Shown here one piece after another: positions 8,216 to 17,521 of a stretch of DNA of 64,000 nucleotides. This stretch comes from Serratia bockelmannii (GTDB lineage: Bacteria > Pseudomonadota > Gammaproteobacteria > Enterobacterales > Enterobacteriaceae). Every line of letters begins with the position of its first letter. Position 1 is the stretch's first letter. The position numbers were made by a program, and so were the translations under genes. The notes beneath the pieces were generated by a model. It was given only the letters and a program-made list of their open reading frames with translations. It made no database searches and was not told where the DNA came from. Where the stretch lies: positions 1,426,001-1,490,000 of the forward strand of contig NZ_VOUX01000033.1 of assembly GCF_008011855.1 (NCBI RefSeq). The letters run 5' to 3'.

Positions 8216-9039
8216 TGAAGAGTGATAATGCCATGAGCCACCGCCTGCACGCCTCGCACCTGAAGCTGGGCTACGACAATAAAATCATCGCTAACGATCT
8301 GAGCGTGGCGATCCCCGACGGCGCCTTCACGGTGATCGTCGGGCCGAACGCCTGCGGCAAATCGACGCTGTTGCGCGCCCTGTGCCGCCTGCTGAAACCC
8401 AGCGCCGGCGAAGTGATGCTGGACGGCAAGAACATCAGCAGTTTCGCCACCAAGGCGCTGGCGCGCGAGCTTGGCCTGCTACCGCAAACCTCGATCGCAC
8501 CGGACAGCATTACCGTGGCGGACCTGGTGTCGCGCGGCCGCTATCCGCACCAGAGCCTGCTGAAACAGTGGACGCAGGCCGACAAACAGGCGGTGGAAGC
8601 CGCCATGGCGGCCACCAACGTCAGCCAGCTGGCGGATCGCAGCGTCGACGAGCTGTCCGGCGGACAGCGACAGCGCGTCTGGGTGGCGATGGCGTTGGCG
8701 CAGCAAACGCCGCTGCTGCTGCTGGATGAACCGACCACCTACCTCGACATCGCGCACCAAATAGAGCTGCTGGATCTGTTCCGCCAGCTCAACCGCGAGC
8801 GCGGCCAAACCCTCATCGCGGTGCTGCACGATCTCAACCACGCCTGCCGCTATGCCGATCACATCATCGCCATGCGCGACGGCAAGATCGTAGCTGAGGG
8901 GAAACCGTCGGAGATCATTACCGCCGAGCTGGTGGAACGGGTGTTCGGCATGCCGTGCATGATCATCGACGATCCGCTGTCCCACACGCCGCTGGTGATC
9001 CCGCGCGGCCGCTACCACTGCGACGCGCCGCAGGCATGA
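8215..9039 (+). CDS. fepC: Ferric-siderophore ABC ATPase (FepC-like)
   Basis: Cytoplasmic ATPase that powers FepDG. Walker A is GPNACGKST (most relatives have GPNGCGKST), the Q-loop region is LLPQTS, the signature is LSGGQRQR, Walker B is LLLLDEPTTYLD, and the switch histidine is in VLHDLNHACRY. The C-terminal CMIIDDPLSHTPLVIP is typical of FepC. A second ATG at 8233 is a possible alternative start. It ends the operon. Confidence 0.93.
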   Translation: MKSDNAMSHRLHASHLKLGYDNKIIANDLSVAIPDGAFTVIVGPNACGKSTLLRALCRLLKPSAGEVMLDGKNISSFATKALARELGLLPQTSIAPDSITVADLVSRGRYPHQSLLKQWTQADKQAVEAAMAATNVSQLADRSVDELSGGQRQRVWVAMALAQQTPLLLLDEPTTYLDIAHQIELLDLFRQLNRERGQTLIAVLHDLNHACRYADHIIAMRDGKIVAEGKPSEIITAELVERVFGMPCMIIDDPLSHTPLVIPRGRYHCDAPQA

Positions 9040-9041
9040 AA

Positions 9042-9063
9042 AAGGCCGGGTTACCCCGGCCTT
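9042..9063 (-). terminator. Terminator between fepC and fes
   Basis: A 9-bp stem AAGGCCGGG/CCCGGCCTT with a TTAC loop. The stronger T-run lies on the minus strand, directly after fes; it can also serve the end of fepC. Confidence 0.8.
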
Positions 9064-9066
9064 CGC

Positions 9067-10359
9067 TTAGCCATCACAGGGGGCCAACAGCACCCGCAGC
9101 CCATCGATCAAACCGCCGCGCCAGCAGACGGCGTCATGTCCGCCGGCGAACACGCGATAATCGACCCGATGTCCCGCCTCCACCAGCGCCCGATGCATTT
9201 GGCGATTGACCTGATGGATGTCCCTCTCCCCTTCACCAGCCTCTTGAAAGACGCGCAGCGGCGTTGCGGCGCACAAGCCCCCACGCACCTGCTCAGTCAG
9301 CCAACCGACGTCCGCGGTATATTCCTCGGCAGGGTTCATCATCGCTTCGATATGCGGCCACCAAAAAGAGCCTGACTGGGTCAATACGCAGCCGAAACGC
9401 TGCGGCCAATGCAACCCGGCATACAATGCCGCCAACCCGCCGTAACTCTGCCCCACCACCACCGTACGCTGCGGATCGTCGCTGTAAGACTCACGCGTCG
9501 CCACCTGCGGCAGCAGCTCCTCTTGCACCGCCCGCCAAAAAGCCGCATTGCAGGCCAATTCTTCCGCACGCCGCGCCATGTCTATCACGTCGATAAACAG
9601 ATAAAGCGCAGGCGGCAGCCTTCCGTTGAGTGTCTCGGCGTCCAGTGCGGAAAAAATCGGTATGCCATGCAGCCAAAATTGCCCGTCCAGCAGTACGACT
9701 AACGGGCGATCTTCCCCTGCGCCGGTGGCGTACAGCCAGATGTTGCGTCGGTTAGCCAATCGTTCGCTGTGCCAAAAGAAGTGCTGCAAACGCTCAGACG
9801 CGGCGGGCAATACTTGCCCGGCGTCCAACGCCCGCCACGCTGATTGATCCGGCGCCGCCGGCAAATGTATCGCAGACAACGGGAAACCGCGGCTGCTGCA
9901 GTGCGGCGCCACTGGATTGAGCGGATCATGGCGCATCAACGGAAACAACGAACACCACCACTGACGCTGTTGCTGCCGGCGCTGAGCTGCATCGCCGGTA
10001 AAAGCGGGCGGCAGTTGCGCCGTCTCAATGGGTATAAAACTGTAACTGCCTCGCCAATCTCCGCGAATAGTGAACTGCCACCACCAAATATCGCTACCCG
10101 GCCAGCGTTCCAGACTCTGTGGCGAGGGGCTGTGATGGTCGGTCACGCAGTTGATATCGACATACACCTTTTTAATCGGCGAGCGCCGTTCATCGCCCCA
10201 TGGGTCGCGCCAGAAAAAGGTAACGCGCACCTGAGCTGCAGGCAGCGGTTCAACGAGCGGTGTTCCCAACTCCGCGACCTGACGCCACCAATCTTCCCCG
10301 CCGAGATCGGGCCTTTGCAGCAGGTTGAGCACCAGGCCATCAGCATGAAGCGAATGCAT
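9067..10359 (-). CDS. fes: Ferric siderophore esterase/hydrolase (Fes family)
   Basis: Cytoplasmic alpha/beta hydrolase that breaks down imported ferric catecholates so that iron can be released. The start at 10359 (MHSLHADGLV) has AAGGA 5 bases ahead and gives 430 residues; the longer open frame upstream runs across the Fur box and is not used. Seen are the N-terminal Fes domain (FFWRDPWG, WWWQFT), the nucleophile motif VVGQSYGGLAALYAG and the late histidine in FAGGHDAVCW. E. coli Fes cleaves enterobactin; the Dickeya CbsH relative acts on ferric chrysobactin, and the receptor next door fits either. Divergent from the receptor gene. Confidence 0.88.
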   Translation of the reverse strand: MHSLHADGLVLNLLQRPDLGGEDWWRQVAELGTPLVEPLPAAQVRVTFFWRDPWGDERRSPIKKVYVDINCVTDHHSPSPQSLERWPGSDIWWWQFTIRGDWRGSYSFIPIETAQLPPAFTGDAAQRRQQQRQWWCSLFPLMRHDPLNPVAPHCSSRGFPLSAIHLPAAPDQSAWRALDAGQVLPAASERLQHFFWHSERLANRRNIWLYATGAGEDRPLVVLLDGQFWLHGIPIFSALDAETLNGRLPPALYLFIDVIDMARRAEELACNAAFWRAVQEELLPQVATRESYSDDPQRTVVVGQSYGGLAALYAGLHWPQRFGCVLTQSGSFWWPHIEAMMNPAEEYTADVGWLTEQVRGGLCAATPLRVFQEAGEGERDIHQVNRQMHRALVEAGHRVDYRVFAGGHDAVCWRGGLIDGLRVLLAPCDG

Positions 10360-10418
10360 TTTTCCTTTTTCCCTGTTTACCGCACCCGGCGGTTTTTTGC
10401 TTTCTTGACAATGCAAAT

Positions 10419-10437
10419 GGCATTGAGAATCATTTGT
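10419..10437 (-). promoter_or_regulatory. Candidate Fur box upstream of fes
   Basis: About 12 of 19 positions match the Fur consensus, within a longer imperfect palindrome (AAATG...CATTT, 10415-10435). It lies 60 bases before fes and about 200 bases before the receptor gene, which lacks a closer match. Confidence 0.55.
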
Positions 10438-10635
10438 ATTTTCAATAAAATGTAACCAATTATAAATCAACGCGCCTGAGGTCAACAAGGCCACTTCGAA
10501 GCGTGGCTCTGCAAAACGGTAAGCCATTCGCCCACCGTTCATTATGGCAAGGAACTGCGCAGCCCTTCTCGGCGGCGCCAAATGAGAAAAAGACAGCAAT
10601 AGCTTGATATAAAATTGTTTTTTAAGGGATGAAAA

Positions 10636-12810
10636 ATGTCAGAACAACCCAAAAATACCGCTAATCAACCTCTGCGTCACCCAGCCAAGGCACATGCATC
10701 CACACTCTTGCTGACCTCAGCCATGCTGTTGGTGCCGGGCGCACAGGCCGAAACCGACAACGTTGAGCGTGATATCACCGTCGTCGCCGGCGTACAGGAA
10801 AGCGTCACCGCGCCGCTGCAGGGCATCGTCGCCAAAGAAAGCGCGGCGGGAACCAAAAGCGCCGCGCCGTTGGTAAAAACGCCGCAGGCCATCACCGTCG
10901 TCACGCGCGATCAAATGGATCAACAGGATGCGGCTTCCGTTGCTCAGGCGCTGCGATACTCCAGCGGCGTCGTGGCGGAATACCGCGGCACCTCTAACCG
11001 CAGCGACGAAGTGATCGTACGCGGCTTTCGTTACGCCCCAAAATATCTGGACGGCCTGAGCTATCAAAGCGGCCAGATCGATCCCTGGTTGCTTGAACGC
11101 GTTGAGGTGGTGCGCGGCCCGGCTTCTGTGCTGTACGGCCAGGCCAACCCGGGTGGGCTGGTGGCGATGACCAGCAAGCGCCCCGTCGTCCAGGCTATTC
11201 GCAAACTTCAATTGAGCGCGGGCAATCTGCATCAAGGAGAGGCCGCTTTCGACTTCGGCGGCGCATTGGACGAGGACGCCAAACTGCTGTACCGCCTTAA
11301 CGGCATCGCCGGCACCAAAGAGACCGGTATCAAAGATCACAAGGAAAAACGCTTCGCCATCGCACCGGCGCTGACCTATATCGCCAATGAAGATACGACG
11401 TTCACCCTGTTGACCAGCTACCAGAAAGAACCGGAGAACGGCTACCGCAACTTCCTGCCGACCTCCGGCGTGGCGATCAAAAGCAGCGCCGGCTATCTGC
11501 CGTATGATTTCAACGTCAGCGATCCCGGTTTCAATCAGGCTCGCCGCGAACAAACCTCGTTCGGCTATATCTTCGAGCACTATATCAACGACGTTTTCTC
11601 TTTCCAGCAGAACATGCGTTACACCACGGTGGATGAACGTTACAAATATCTGGTGTTCATGTCGCAAGCCAAAAACAGCACGCTGCTGCAGCGCCGTCCG
11701 CAAAAAGATATCGTCAAATCCCATGAGCTGGGGTTGGATAACCAACTGAAAGCGCAATTCAGCACCGGCGACGTCGAGCACAGCGTGTTGACCGGCCTTG
11801 ACTACAAGTGGAGCAAGGTCAATACCCAAAACTGGCGCGGCGACAGCGCTGGCTATTTCCTCGACTGGACTCGGCCGGTTTACGGCATGCCGGTCAACGA
11901 AAGCGCATTGCCGAAGGTCACCGATAACCGCAAGGTGCTGGATCAACTCGGCGTTTATCTGCAGGATCAGATGAGCTACGGCGGTTGGAATTTATTGTTG
12001 TCGCTGCGCAATGATTGGACCGAGCTACGCACTCAGGACATGTTGAGATCCAGCGACAGTCAGCAAAACGACACCAAGCTGACTGGCCGCAGCGGCCTGC
12101 TGTACGCCTTTGACAACGGCATTGCCCCGTACATCAGCTACAGCACATCGTTTGAACCCAACCTCGATACCGGCGCGCCGGGCACCGATCCGTTCAAGCC
12201 CACCACCGGTGAACAAACCGAAATCGGCGTGAAATTCCAGCCGAAAAACGGCAACACGCTGGTGACACTGGCGCTGTTCGATCTGACGCAGAAAAACGTC
12301 AGCTCCACCAACCCGGTCACCAAGTATAAGGAGCAGATCGGCAAGGTGCGCTCCAAAGGACTGGAAGCCGAAGTGCATTCACAGCTCACCCCGGCCATTG
12401 AGCTCATGGCGGCCTATACCTATACCGACATCGTTACCAAAGAAACCTATGTCGACGATCAGCGCGGCAAGACGCTGGTGATGGTGCCGACGCACGCCGC
12501 CTCCGCCTGGGGAACCTACAGCTTCCTGCAAGGGCCGCTGAAAGGCCTCTCCACCGGCGCTGGGGTACGCTACAGCGGCGCCAGCCAAGGCGATGCGACC
12601 AACACCTACAAAGTGCCGGCCTTTACGCTGTATGACTGGATGGCGCGATACGAATTGGGAGAAGTGGCTCCGAGCCTGGCAGGCGCCGCGCTGCAGGTTA
12701 ACGTCAACAACCTGACCGACAAGCATTACGTTTCGTCCTGTGGCGGCGTGGACGCTTGTTTCTACGGCAGTGGCCGTACCGTCACCGCGACGGTCAGCTA
12801 CAGCTGGTAA
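10636..12810 (+). CDS. TonB-dependent siderophore receptor (FhuA/FoxA/Fct type)
   Basis: Outer-membrane gated porin of 724 residues that imports a ferric siderophore. Seen are a signal peptide ending at AQAE, a TonB-box-like RDITVVA, a plug domain ([40 protein letters not shown]), a 22-strand type barrel, and a paired cysteine loop [12 protein letters not shown] near the C-terminal SYSW. This C-terminal pattern is that of ferrichrome, ferrioxamine and ferrichrysobactin receptors, not of the enterobactin receptor FepA. The neighbours fes and fepBDGC are catecholate genes, so a chrysobactin-like or serratiochelin-like ligand is a reasonable guess. Start has AGGGAT 7 bases ahead. Confidence 0.85.
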   Translation: MSEQPKNTANQPLRHPAKAHASTLLLTSAMLLVPGAQAETDNVERDITVVAGVQESVTAPLQGIVAKESAAGTKSAAPLVKTPQAITVVTRDQMDQQDAASVAQALRYSSGVVAEYRGTSNRSDEVIVRGFRYAPKYLDGLSYQSGQIDPWLLERVEVVRGPASVLYGQANPGGLVAMTSKRPVVQAIRKLQLSAGNLHQGEAAFDFGGALDEDAKLLYRLNGIAGTKETGIKDHKEKRFAIAPALTYIANEDTTFTLLTSYQKEPENGYRNFLPTSGVAIKSSAGYLPYDFNVSDPGFNQARREQTSFGYIFEHYINDVFSFQQNMRYTTVDERYKYLVFMSQAKNSTLLQRRPQKDIVKSHELGLDNQLKAQFSTGDVEHSVLTGLDYKWSKVNTQNWRGDSAGYFLDWTRPVYGMPVNESALPKVTDNRKVLDQLGVYLQDQMSYGGWNLLLSLRNDWTELRTQDMLRSSDSQQNDTKLTGRSGLLYAFDNGIAPYISYSTSFEPNLDTGAPGTDPFKPTTGEQTEIGVKFQPKNGNTLVTLALFDLTQKNVSSTNPVTKYKEQIGKVRSKGLEAEVHSQLTPAIELMAAYTYTDIVTKETYVDDQRGKTLVMVPTHAASAWGTYSFLQGPLKGLSTGAGVRYSGASQGDATNTYKVPAFTLYDWMARYELGEVAPSLAGAALQVNVNNLTDKHYVSSCGGVDACFYGSGRTVTATVSYSW

Positions 12811-12816
12811 CGTTTT

Positions 12817-12840
12817 GGGCGCCGCGGCAATGCGGCGCCC
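12817..12840. terminator. Hairpin between convergent receptor and dppA-like genes
   Basis: A 9-bp GC-rich stem GGGCGCCGC/GCGGCGCCC with a 6-base loop. The T-run is poor on both sides (CGCTTTATTT on the plus strand, CAAAACG as its minus counterpart). Confidence 0.65.
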
Positions 12841-12844
12841 CGCT

Positions 12845-14431
12845 TTATTTCTCCAGCGACACCTGCTTGAAGATGTGTTTGCCGAACGGGTCTATTTCGT
12901 AGCCTTTCACTTCCTTGCGCACCGGTTCGAAGATGGTCGAGTGCGCGATCATCAGCGCCGGCATCTGATCGTGCATCATCACCTGCGCCTGCTGGTACAT
13001 CGCCACCCGCTTGGCATGATCGTTCTCTTCACGCGCCTGCAGGATCAGCTGGTCGAACGGTTTGTAGCACCATTTCGCCGAGTTGGAGCCGCCGAGCGAA
13101 GCGCAGGTGAACAGCGGGCCGAAGAAGTTATCCGGATCGCCATTGGCGGTGGTCCAGCCCATCAGCGCGGTCTGGTGCTCGCCGTTTTTAATCCGCTGCA
13201 AATATTCGCCCCACTCGAAGGTGACGATTTTAGCGCGCACGCCGATCTTAGCCCAGTCGGCCTGGATCATCTCCGCCATGCGCTTGGCGTTGGGATTGTA
13301 GGGCCGCTGCACCGGCATCGCCCACAGATCGATGTCAAACCCCTGCCCCAGCCCGGCCTCCTGCAACAGCTGCTTCGCCCGCTCCGGCGAATACGGGTAG
13401 TCTTCAAGCTGCGCGTTGCTGCCCCATTGGGCCGGCGGCAGCAGGTTCTTGGCCGTCTGGCCGGCGCCGTGGAACACCGCCTCGATGATCGCCGGCTTGT
13501 TGACCGCCAGCGCCAACGCCTGGCGTACCTTGACGTTATCCAACGGTTTCTTCTGGGTGTTGAACGCCAGGAAGCCGATATTTAGGCCGGATTTTTCCAT
13601 CACCTGAAGGTTGCCGTCCTGCCGCATGCGCGCCAGATCCGCCGGGTTAGGGAACGGCATCACCTGACACTCGTTCTTTTGCAGCTTGGCGTAACGCACC
13701 GTCGCATCCGGCGTGATCGAAAACACCAGCCGGTCGATCTTCGGTTTGCCTTCCCAGTAACGATCGAACGCCTTGTAGAGGATTTTCGCGTCTTTCTGGT
13801 ACTGCACCAGCTGGAATGGCCCGGTGCCGATCGGATCGTTGTCCACCCGCTGCGGCGTGCCGGCCTTCAGCATCGCGTCGGCATATTCCGCCGATAATAG
13901 GGTGGCGAAGTACATGCCCAGATCGGCGACGAACGGCGCCTCGGCGCGGGAGAGCTCAAAGCGCACGGTGTGCTCGTCCACCTTGACGATCCGGTCAATC
14001 AGCGTGCCGAACTCCATCGACTCGAAGTTGGTGTAGGCGCCGTTGGAGACCTTGTGATACGGGTTGTTGGCGTCCTTCTGGCGCATAAACGAGAAGATGA
14101 CGTCATCGGCGTTGAAATCGCGGGTGGGCGTGAAATATTTATTGCTCTGGAATGCCACGCCCTTGCGCAAGTGGAAGGTATAGCGCTTGCCGTCTTCGCT
14201 CACTTCCCAGCTTTCCGCCAGGCTGGGTTGCAGCTCGACGGTGCCGGGTTTGAAGTCCACCAGCCGGTTGTAGATCGCCGCCGAACTGGCGTCCACCGTG
14301 GTGCCGGAGGTGAACAGCTGCGGGTTGAAGCCTTCCGGCGATCCTTCGGAACAGTAGACCAGCGTATTGGCTCGCGCGCCGCCGGCAATCGCCAACGCCA
14401 GCAGCCCGATCGTTATTGCTTTTCTTTTCAT
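12845..14431 (-). CDS. Dipeptide-type ABC substrate-binding protein (DppA paralogue)
   Basis: Periplasmic solute-binding protein of the SBP family 5, 528 residues, close to E. coli DppA throughout (TLVYCSEGSPEGFNPQLF, PIGTGPFQL, LWAMPVQRPYNPNAKRMAEM, IAHSTIFEPVRKEVKGYE). The start chosen is the ATG giving MKRKAITIG, with GGGGAT ahead and a clean signal peptide cleaved near ARA. No permease or ATPase genes follow, so it is an orphan that must use a transporter encoded elsewhere. In E. coli DppA also delivers heme and aminolevulinate to the Dpp permease; whether this paralogue does is unknown. Confidence 0.85.
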   Translation of the reverse strand: MKRKAITIGLLALAIAGGARANTLVYCSEGSPEGFNPQLFTSGTTVDASSAAIYNRLVDFKPGTVELQPSLAESWEVSEDGKRYTFHLRKGVAFQSNKYFTPTRDFNADDVIFSFMRQKDANNPYHKVSNGAYTNFESMEFGTLIDRIVKVDEHTVRFELSRAEAPFVADLGMYFATLLSAEYADAMLKAGTPQRVDNDPIGTGPFQLVQYQKDAKILYKAFDRYWEGKPKIDRLVFSITPDATVRYAKLQKNECQVMPFPNPADLARMRQDGNLQVMEKSGLNIGFLAFNTQKKPLDNVKVRQALALAVNKPAIIEAVFHGAGQTAKNLLPPAQWGSNAQLEDYPYSPERAKQLLQEAGLGQGFDIDLWAMPVQRPYNPNAKRMAEMIQADWAKIGVRAKIVTFEWGEYLQRIKNGEHQTALMGWTTANGDPDNFFGPLFTCASLGGSNSAKWCYKPFDQLILQAREENDHAKRVAMYQQAQVMMHDQMPALMIAHSTIFEPVRKEVKGYEIDPFGKHIFKQVSLEK

Positions 14432-14516
14432 TGCGCTATCCCCAGTGGTGAAAAAACAGCCCAACGGATAGCAATAAATTATGCAGTTAGCGAAGTAAAG
14501 GACAAATTCCGCGCAT

Positions 14517-14548
14517 AAAAACGGGCAGGCGCGCAAGCGGCCTGCCCC
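14517..14548 (-). terminator. Terminator after budB
   Basis: On the minus strand a GGGCAGGC/GCCTGCCC stem with a 9-base loop is followed by five T. It lies 27 bases after the budB stop. Confidence 0.85.
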
Positions 14549-14574
14549 GGTGAAACGGCACGATGATGATGAAA

Positions 14575-16260
14575 TTAAATCATCTGGCTGAAGTTCATCT
14601 GCGCCATCAGCTTATAGTTGTCGGCATAGTCGACCGGGATGGCCACCACTACCGGCCCCTGGATCGCCATCGCCTTGCGCAGCATCGGCCGCAGATCTTC
14701 CACCGACTGCACGGCGAAACCGACCGCGCCGCAGGATTCCGCGTAGGCCTTGAAGTCAATCGGCCCGAACTCCACGCCGGACTTGCGCTGGTATTTGTTC
14801 ACTTCCTGCATTTCCACCATGTTGTAGGCGTTATCGACCCAGATGACGTGCACGATGTTGTTTTTCAGCCGCACCGCGGTCTCCAGCTCCATGCTCGACT
14901 GCATGAAGCCACCGTCACCGGAGATAGACACCACCTTGTCGCCGGGGCGCACCAGCGCCGCACCGATGGCCCACGGCAATGCCACCCCCATGGTTTGCTG
15001 GCCGTTGGAGATCAACAGCTGACGGGCACGGAAGCTGTAAAGATAGCGGGCGATCCAGATATGGAAACTGCCCATGTCCACGCACAGCGTCACGTCGTCG
15101 CTGACGATGTCCTGCAGCTCCTTGACGATGCGCAGCGGGTGGATCGGCATGCCGCCGCGGCGGGCGGCGCGCTCCGCCAGCTCAGTGCGCTGGCGGCCGA
15201 GCTCGGAGAGGATCAGCTCCACCTCCGGCGGCACACAGACCGCCTCATTGAATGCTTCGGTCATCATGTTCAGCGTGGCGCTGATATTGCCCACCAGCTC
15301 GACGTCCGGCCGATAGCAGGTATCGATATCCGCCGGCAGCACGTCGATGTGCACCAACTTCAGTCGCCCGTGGCTGTTCCACATGCAGGGATCGTATTCG
15401 ATCGGATCATAGCCGACGCTCACCACCAGATCGGCCTTCTGCAGCAGCTGATCGGCCGGCTGGTTGTTGAACAGGCCGACGCGGCCGGCGAAACGGGCGA
15501 AGTGGTTGACGTCGATCACCCCCGCCGCCTGATAGGTGCCGACCACCGGCATATGGGTGCGGTACAGCAGATGGCGCACCGCCTCGCTGTTCTCCGGCCG
15601 GCTGGCCTGCAGGCCGAGCAGCAATACCGGGCATTTGGCCTGGCGGATCAGTTTCACCGCCGCCTGAATGTCGTCTGCCGCGGCGGCCCCCATGCGCGGC
15701 AAGCGGCAGCCGGCCAGCACCGGCGCGCTGACCGGTTCATTGACGATATCCATCGGCAGGCTGACGAACGACGCCCCCGGCCGGCCGAACTCGGCGCGGC
15801 GAAAGGCGTTGGCGATCACCTCGGAAATCGCCGAACCGGCATGCACTTCGGCGCAATACTTGGTCACCGGCCGGAACATACTGACGGTATCCATGCTCTG
15901 GTGCGTCTGCTTCAGGCTGTCGGCGCGCTTCACCGCCCCGCCGAAGGCCACCACCGCGTCCCCTTCCGAGGTGGCGGTAGCCAGCCCGGTGATCAGGTTG
16001 GAGCTGCCCGGCCCGGAGGTGACCAGCGCCACCCCTGCCTTGCCGGTCAGGCGGCCGACCGCCGCCGCCATAAAGGCCGCGTTGGCCTCATGCCGCACCA
16101 CCACCGTTTCGATCGATGGCGCGTCCTCCAGCGAGTCGAACACCCGGTCGATCTTGGCGCCCGGAATGCCGAAAACGTGTTTGACGCCCTGCGCTTCCAG
16201 GTTTTTCACCACCAAATCGGCGCCGCATTGCCAGTCATTGCCTGTTTTTTCCTGTGCCAT
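14575..16260 (-). CDS. budB: Catabolic alpha-acetolactate synthase
   Basis: Thiamine-diphosphate enzyme that condenses two pyruvates to alpha-acetolactate in the acetoin/2,3-butanediol pathway. Length 561 is typical of the FAD-independent catabolic type. Seen are the N-terminal [14 protein letters not shown], the catalytic glutamate region [12 protein letters not shown], and the ThDP motif [20 protein letters not shown]. It follows budA by 32 bases with a strong TAGGAGGTG ribosome-binding site, so the two are one operon. Known in S. marcescens also as slaB. No butanediol dehydrogenase gene (budC) is present here. Confidence 0.95.
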   Translation of the reverse strand: MAQEKTGNDWQCGADLVVKNLEAQGVKHVFGIPGAKIDRVFDSLEDAPSIETVVVRHEANAAFMAAAVGRLTGKAGVALVTSGPGSSNLITGLATATSEGDAVVAFGGAVKRADSLKQTHQSMDTVSMFRPVTKYCAEVHAGSAISEVIANAFRRAEFGRPGASFVSLPMDIVNEPVSAPVLAGCRLPRMGAAAADDIQAAVKLIRQAKCPVLLLGLQASRPENSEAVRHLLYRTHMPVVGTYQAAGVIDVNHFARFAGRVGLFNNQPADQLLQKADLVVSVGYDPIEYDPCMWNSHGRLKLVHIDVLPADIDTCYRPDVELVGNISATLNMMTEAFNEAVCVPPEVELILSELGRQRTELAERAARRGGMPIHPLRIVKELQDIVSDDVTLCVDMGSFHIWIARYLYSFRARQLLISNGQQTMGVALPWAIGAALVRPGDKVVSISGDGGFMQSSMELETAVRLKNNIVHVIWVDNAYNMVEMQEVNKYQRKSGVEFGPIDFKAYAESCGAVGFAVQSVEDLRPMLRKAMAIQGPVVVAIPVDYADNYKLMAQMNFSQMI

Positions 16261-16292
16261 GGTTCCACCTCCTAAGAAAACAATCGCCGGGG

Positions 16293-17072
16293 TTAGCCCT
16301 CGGCGGAACGAATCGCGCGGTCCAAATCCTCTGGGCAGAGGTTGGCGCGCAAGAAATCCGCATCGTGCGGCAACTGAAGATTGAGACGCGTGATGACGCC
16401 GAACTGCAAATGGCCATGATCGAGCTGGTAGTCCAGTACGTGGCCGCCGCCGCTGCGGTCGTCAGTAACGAAGTGTTCGTGATAGCCGGCCACGCCGATG
16501 CCCTGCATGTAATCCGGCGAGCGGAAGCCGACCAGCGTGCCGCGCCGCTGGTGGAACGAGAAGGTCGGCTGCTCTTCTATCGCTTCCAGCATCGGGCGGT
16601 AAGGCCGCTCCTGGCGCGGCACGGTGCGGGTTTCCACGTGGCTGAACTCGCCGTCGACCCGCACCGCACAAAACAGGTTCGGCGAGGCGACCTGTTCGTC
16701 GATGCACTGGTGCAGCTGCGCCTTGGTGATCGGCCGATCGAATTGCTGGCTGACGCTGGGCTGGAAAAAGGTGACGACGGCGAAAGGGGTTTTCTGTTGC
16801 AGGCCGGCCGGCCGGGCGCTGCCGTCGGCGCGCAGCTGGTGTATTTCCTGGTCGAAAGCGATCAGTTCACCGTCCAGATGATTGAAGGTGCCGAGGCCGA
16901 AGTTGCCGTGTTTGAGCAACTCGGCAATGGTGGTTTCCCCCTCGTAGACCCCGTCGATGAGCGCGCTCATCAGCGAGATTTGATAGATTTCGCCCTCCCC
17001 GGCGTTGATCGACTGCCTGGCAAAACCCTGCGCCAAATGGCGCGCACAGGAACACCCGTGTTTTTCGTTCAT
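16293..17072 (-). CDS. budA: Alpha-acetolactate decarboxylase
   Basis: Converts alpha-acetolactate to acetoin, diverting pyruvate from acids. The start at 17072 (MNEKHGCSC) has a near-perfect GGAGGAG site, giving 259 residues, the usual length. Seen are [34 protein letters not shown], the zinc-binding [12 protein letters not shown] and [12 protein letters not shown]. First gene of the budA-budB operon; its leader contains three consecutive hairpins. Known in S. marcescens also as slaA. Confidence 0.95.
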   Translation of the reverse strand: MNEKHGCSCARHLAQGFARQSINAGEGEIYQISLMSALIDGVYEGETTIAELLKHGNFGLGTFNHLDGELIAFDQEIHQLRADGSARPAGLQQKTPFAVVTFFQPSVSQQFDRPITKAQLHQCIDEQVASPNLFCAVRVDGEFSHVETRTVPRQERPYRPMLEAIEEQPTFSFHQRRGTLVGFRSPDYMQGIGVAGYHEHFVTDDRSGGGHVLDYQLDHGHLQFGVITRLNLQLPHDADFLRANLCPEDLDRAIRSAEG

Positions 17073-17092
17073 GCTGACTCCTCCACCAGCGC

Positions 17093-17185
17093 GGAACTGC
17101 GGTTCCACGCGTTCAAAAGACCCGCCGACGGCGGGCCAAGATGCCCCTCAGGCGCGTTCATCAGTTGGAACGATTCAGCCTGAGG
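17093..17185 (-). promoter_or_regulatory. Structured budA leader with a terminator-like hairpin
   Basis: Read on the minus strand: CCTCAGGC/GCCTGAGG (17178-17185 with 17146-17153), then CCCGCC-GTC-GGCGGG (17121-17135) followed by TCTTTTG, then GGAAC/GTTCC (17093-17106) just ahead of the ribosome-binding site. The middle hairpin looks like an intrinsic terminator placed before the first gene. Confidence 0.5.
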
Positions 17186-17502
17186 CGACAAAAAAACCGG
17201 CACGGCTGGCCGGCCGATATCCAGAGTCAACAGCATGATGAGTGAAAGTAAAGGCTCACTAATCATTAATGCTGGATCGGATATCAAATTGAACGGTTAA
17301 TCTGGTGTTGGAGCGACTATCAACTCCGCAGGCGGCTCGCGCAGCCTGGGAAAAACATCTGTTATTTAGTGCTAAGCACCGCGAGGTTTATGCGTTTTCT
17401 CTCTATACGGCCGGGATAAGGCGGCGTTGAAGCCCGTCGTCAACCCGCAGCCAGAGTAGCCGCCGCGCCGCCGGCAGAGAAGCGGGTATTCATAAGAAAC
17501 GC
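17186..17502. other. Divergent promoter region between budA and the LysR gene
   Basis: About 317 bases without a gene. It should contain the budAB promoter and the LysR binding sites. I see no convincing -35/-10 pair and no other named element. Confidence 0.5.
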
Positions 17503-17521
17503 TTTTGCATATAATGCAAAA
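17503..17521. promoter_or_regulatory. Perfect inverted repeat abutting the LysR start codon
   Basis: TTTTGCAT-ATA-ATGCAAAA: 8-bp perfect arms with a 3-base spacer, ending one base before the ATG. It contains a TATAAT (17510-17515) and replaces any Shine-Dalgarno sequence. Likely an operator; if TATAAT is the -10, the mRNA would be leaderless. Confidence 0.55.

Noticed and set aside
10360-10599. N-terminal extension of Fes by up to 80 residues
   Set aside because: The extension runs through the Fur box and is unlike any Fes; the ATG at 10359 has a good ribosome-binding site.
14563-16275. 570-codon open frame on the plus strand opposite budB
   Set aside because: Antisense shadow of a certain enzyme gene; composition is not protein-like.
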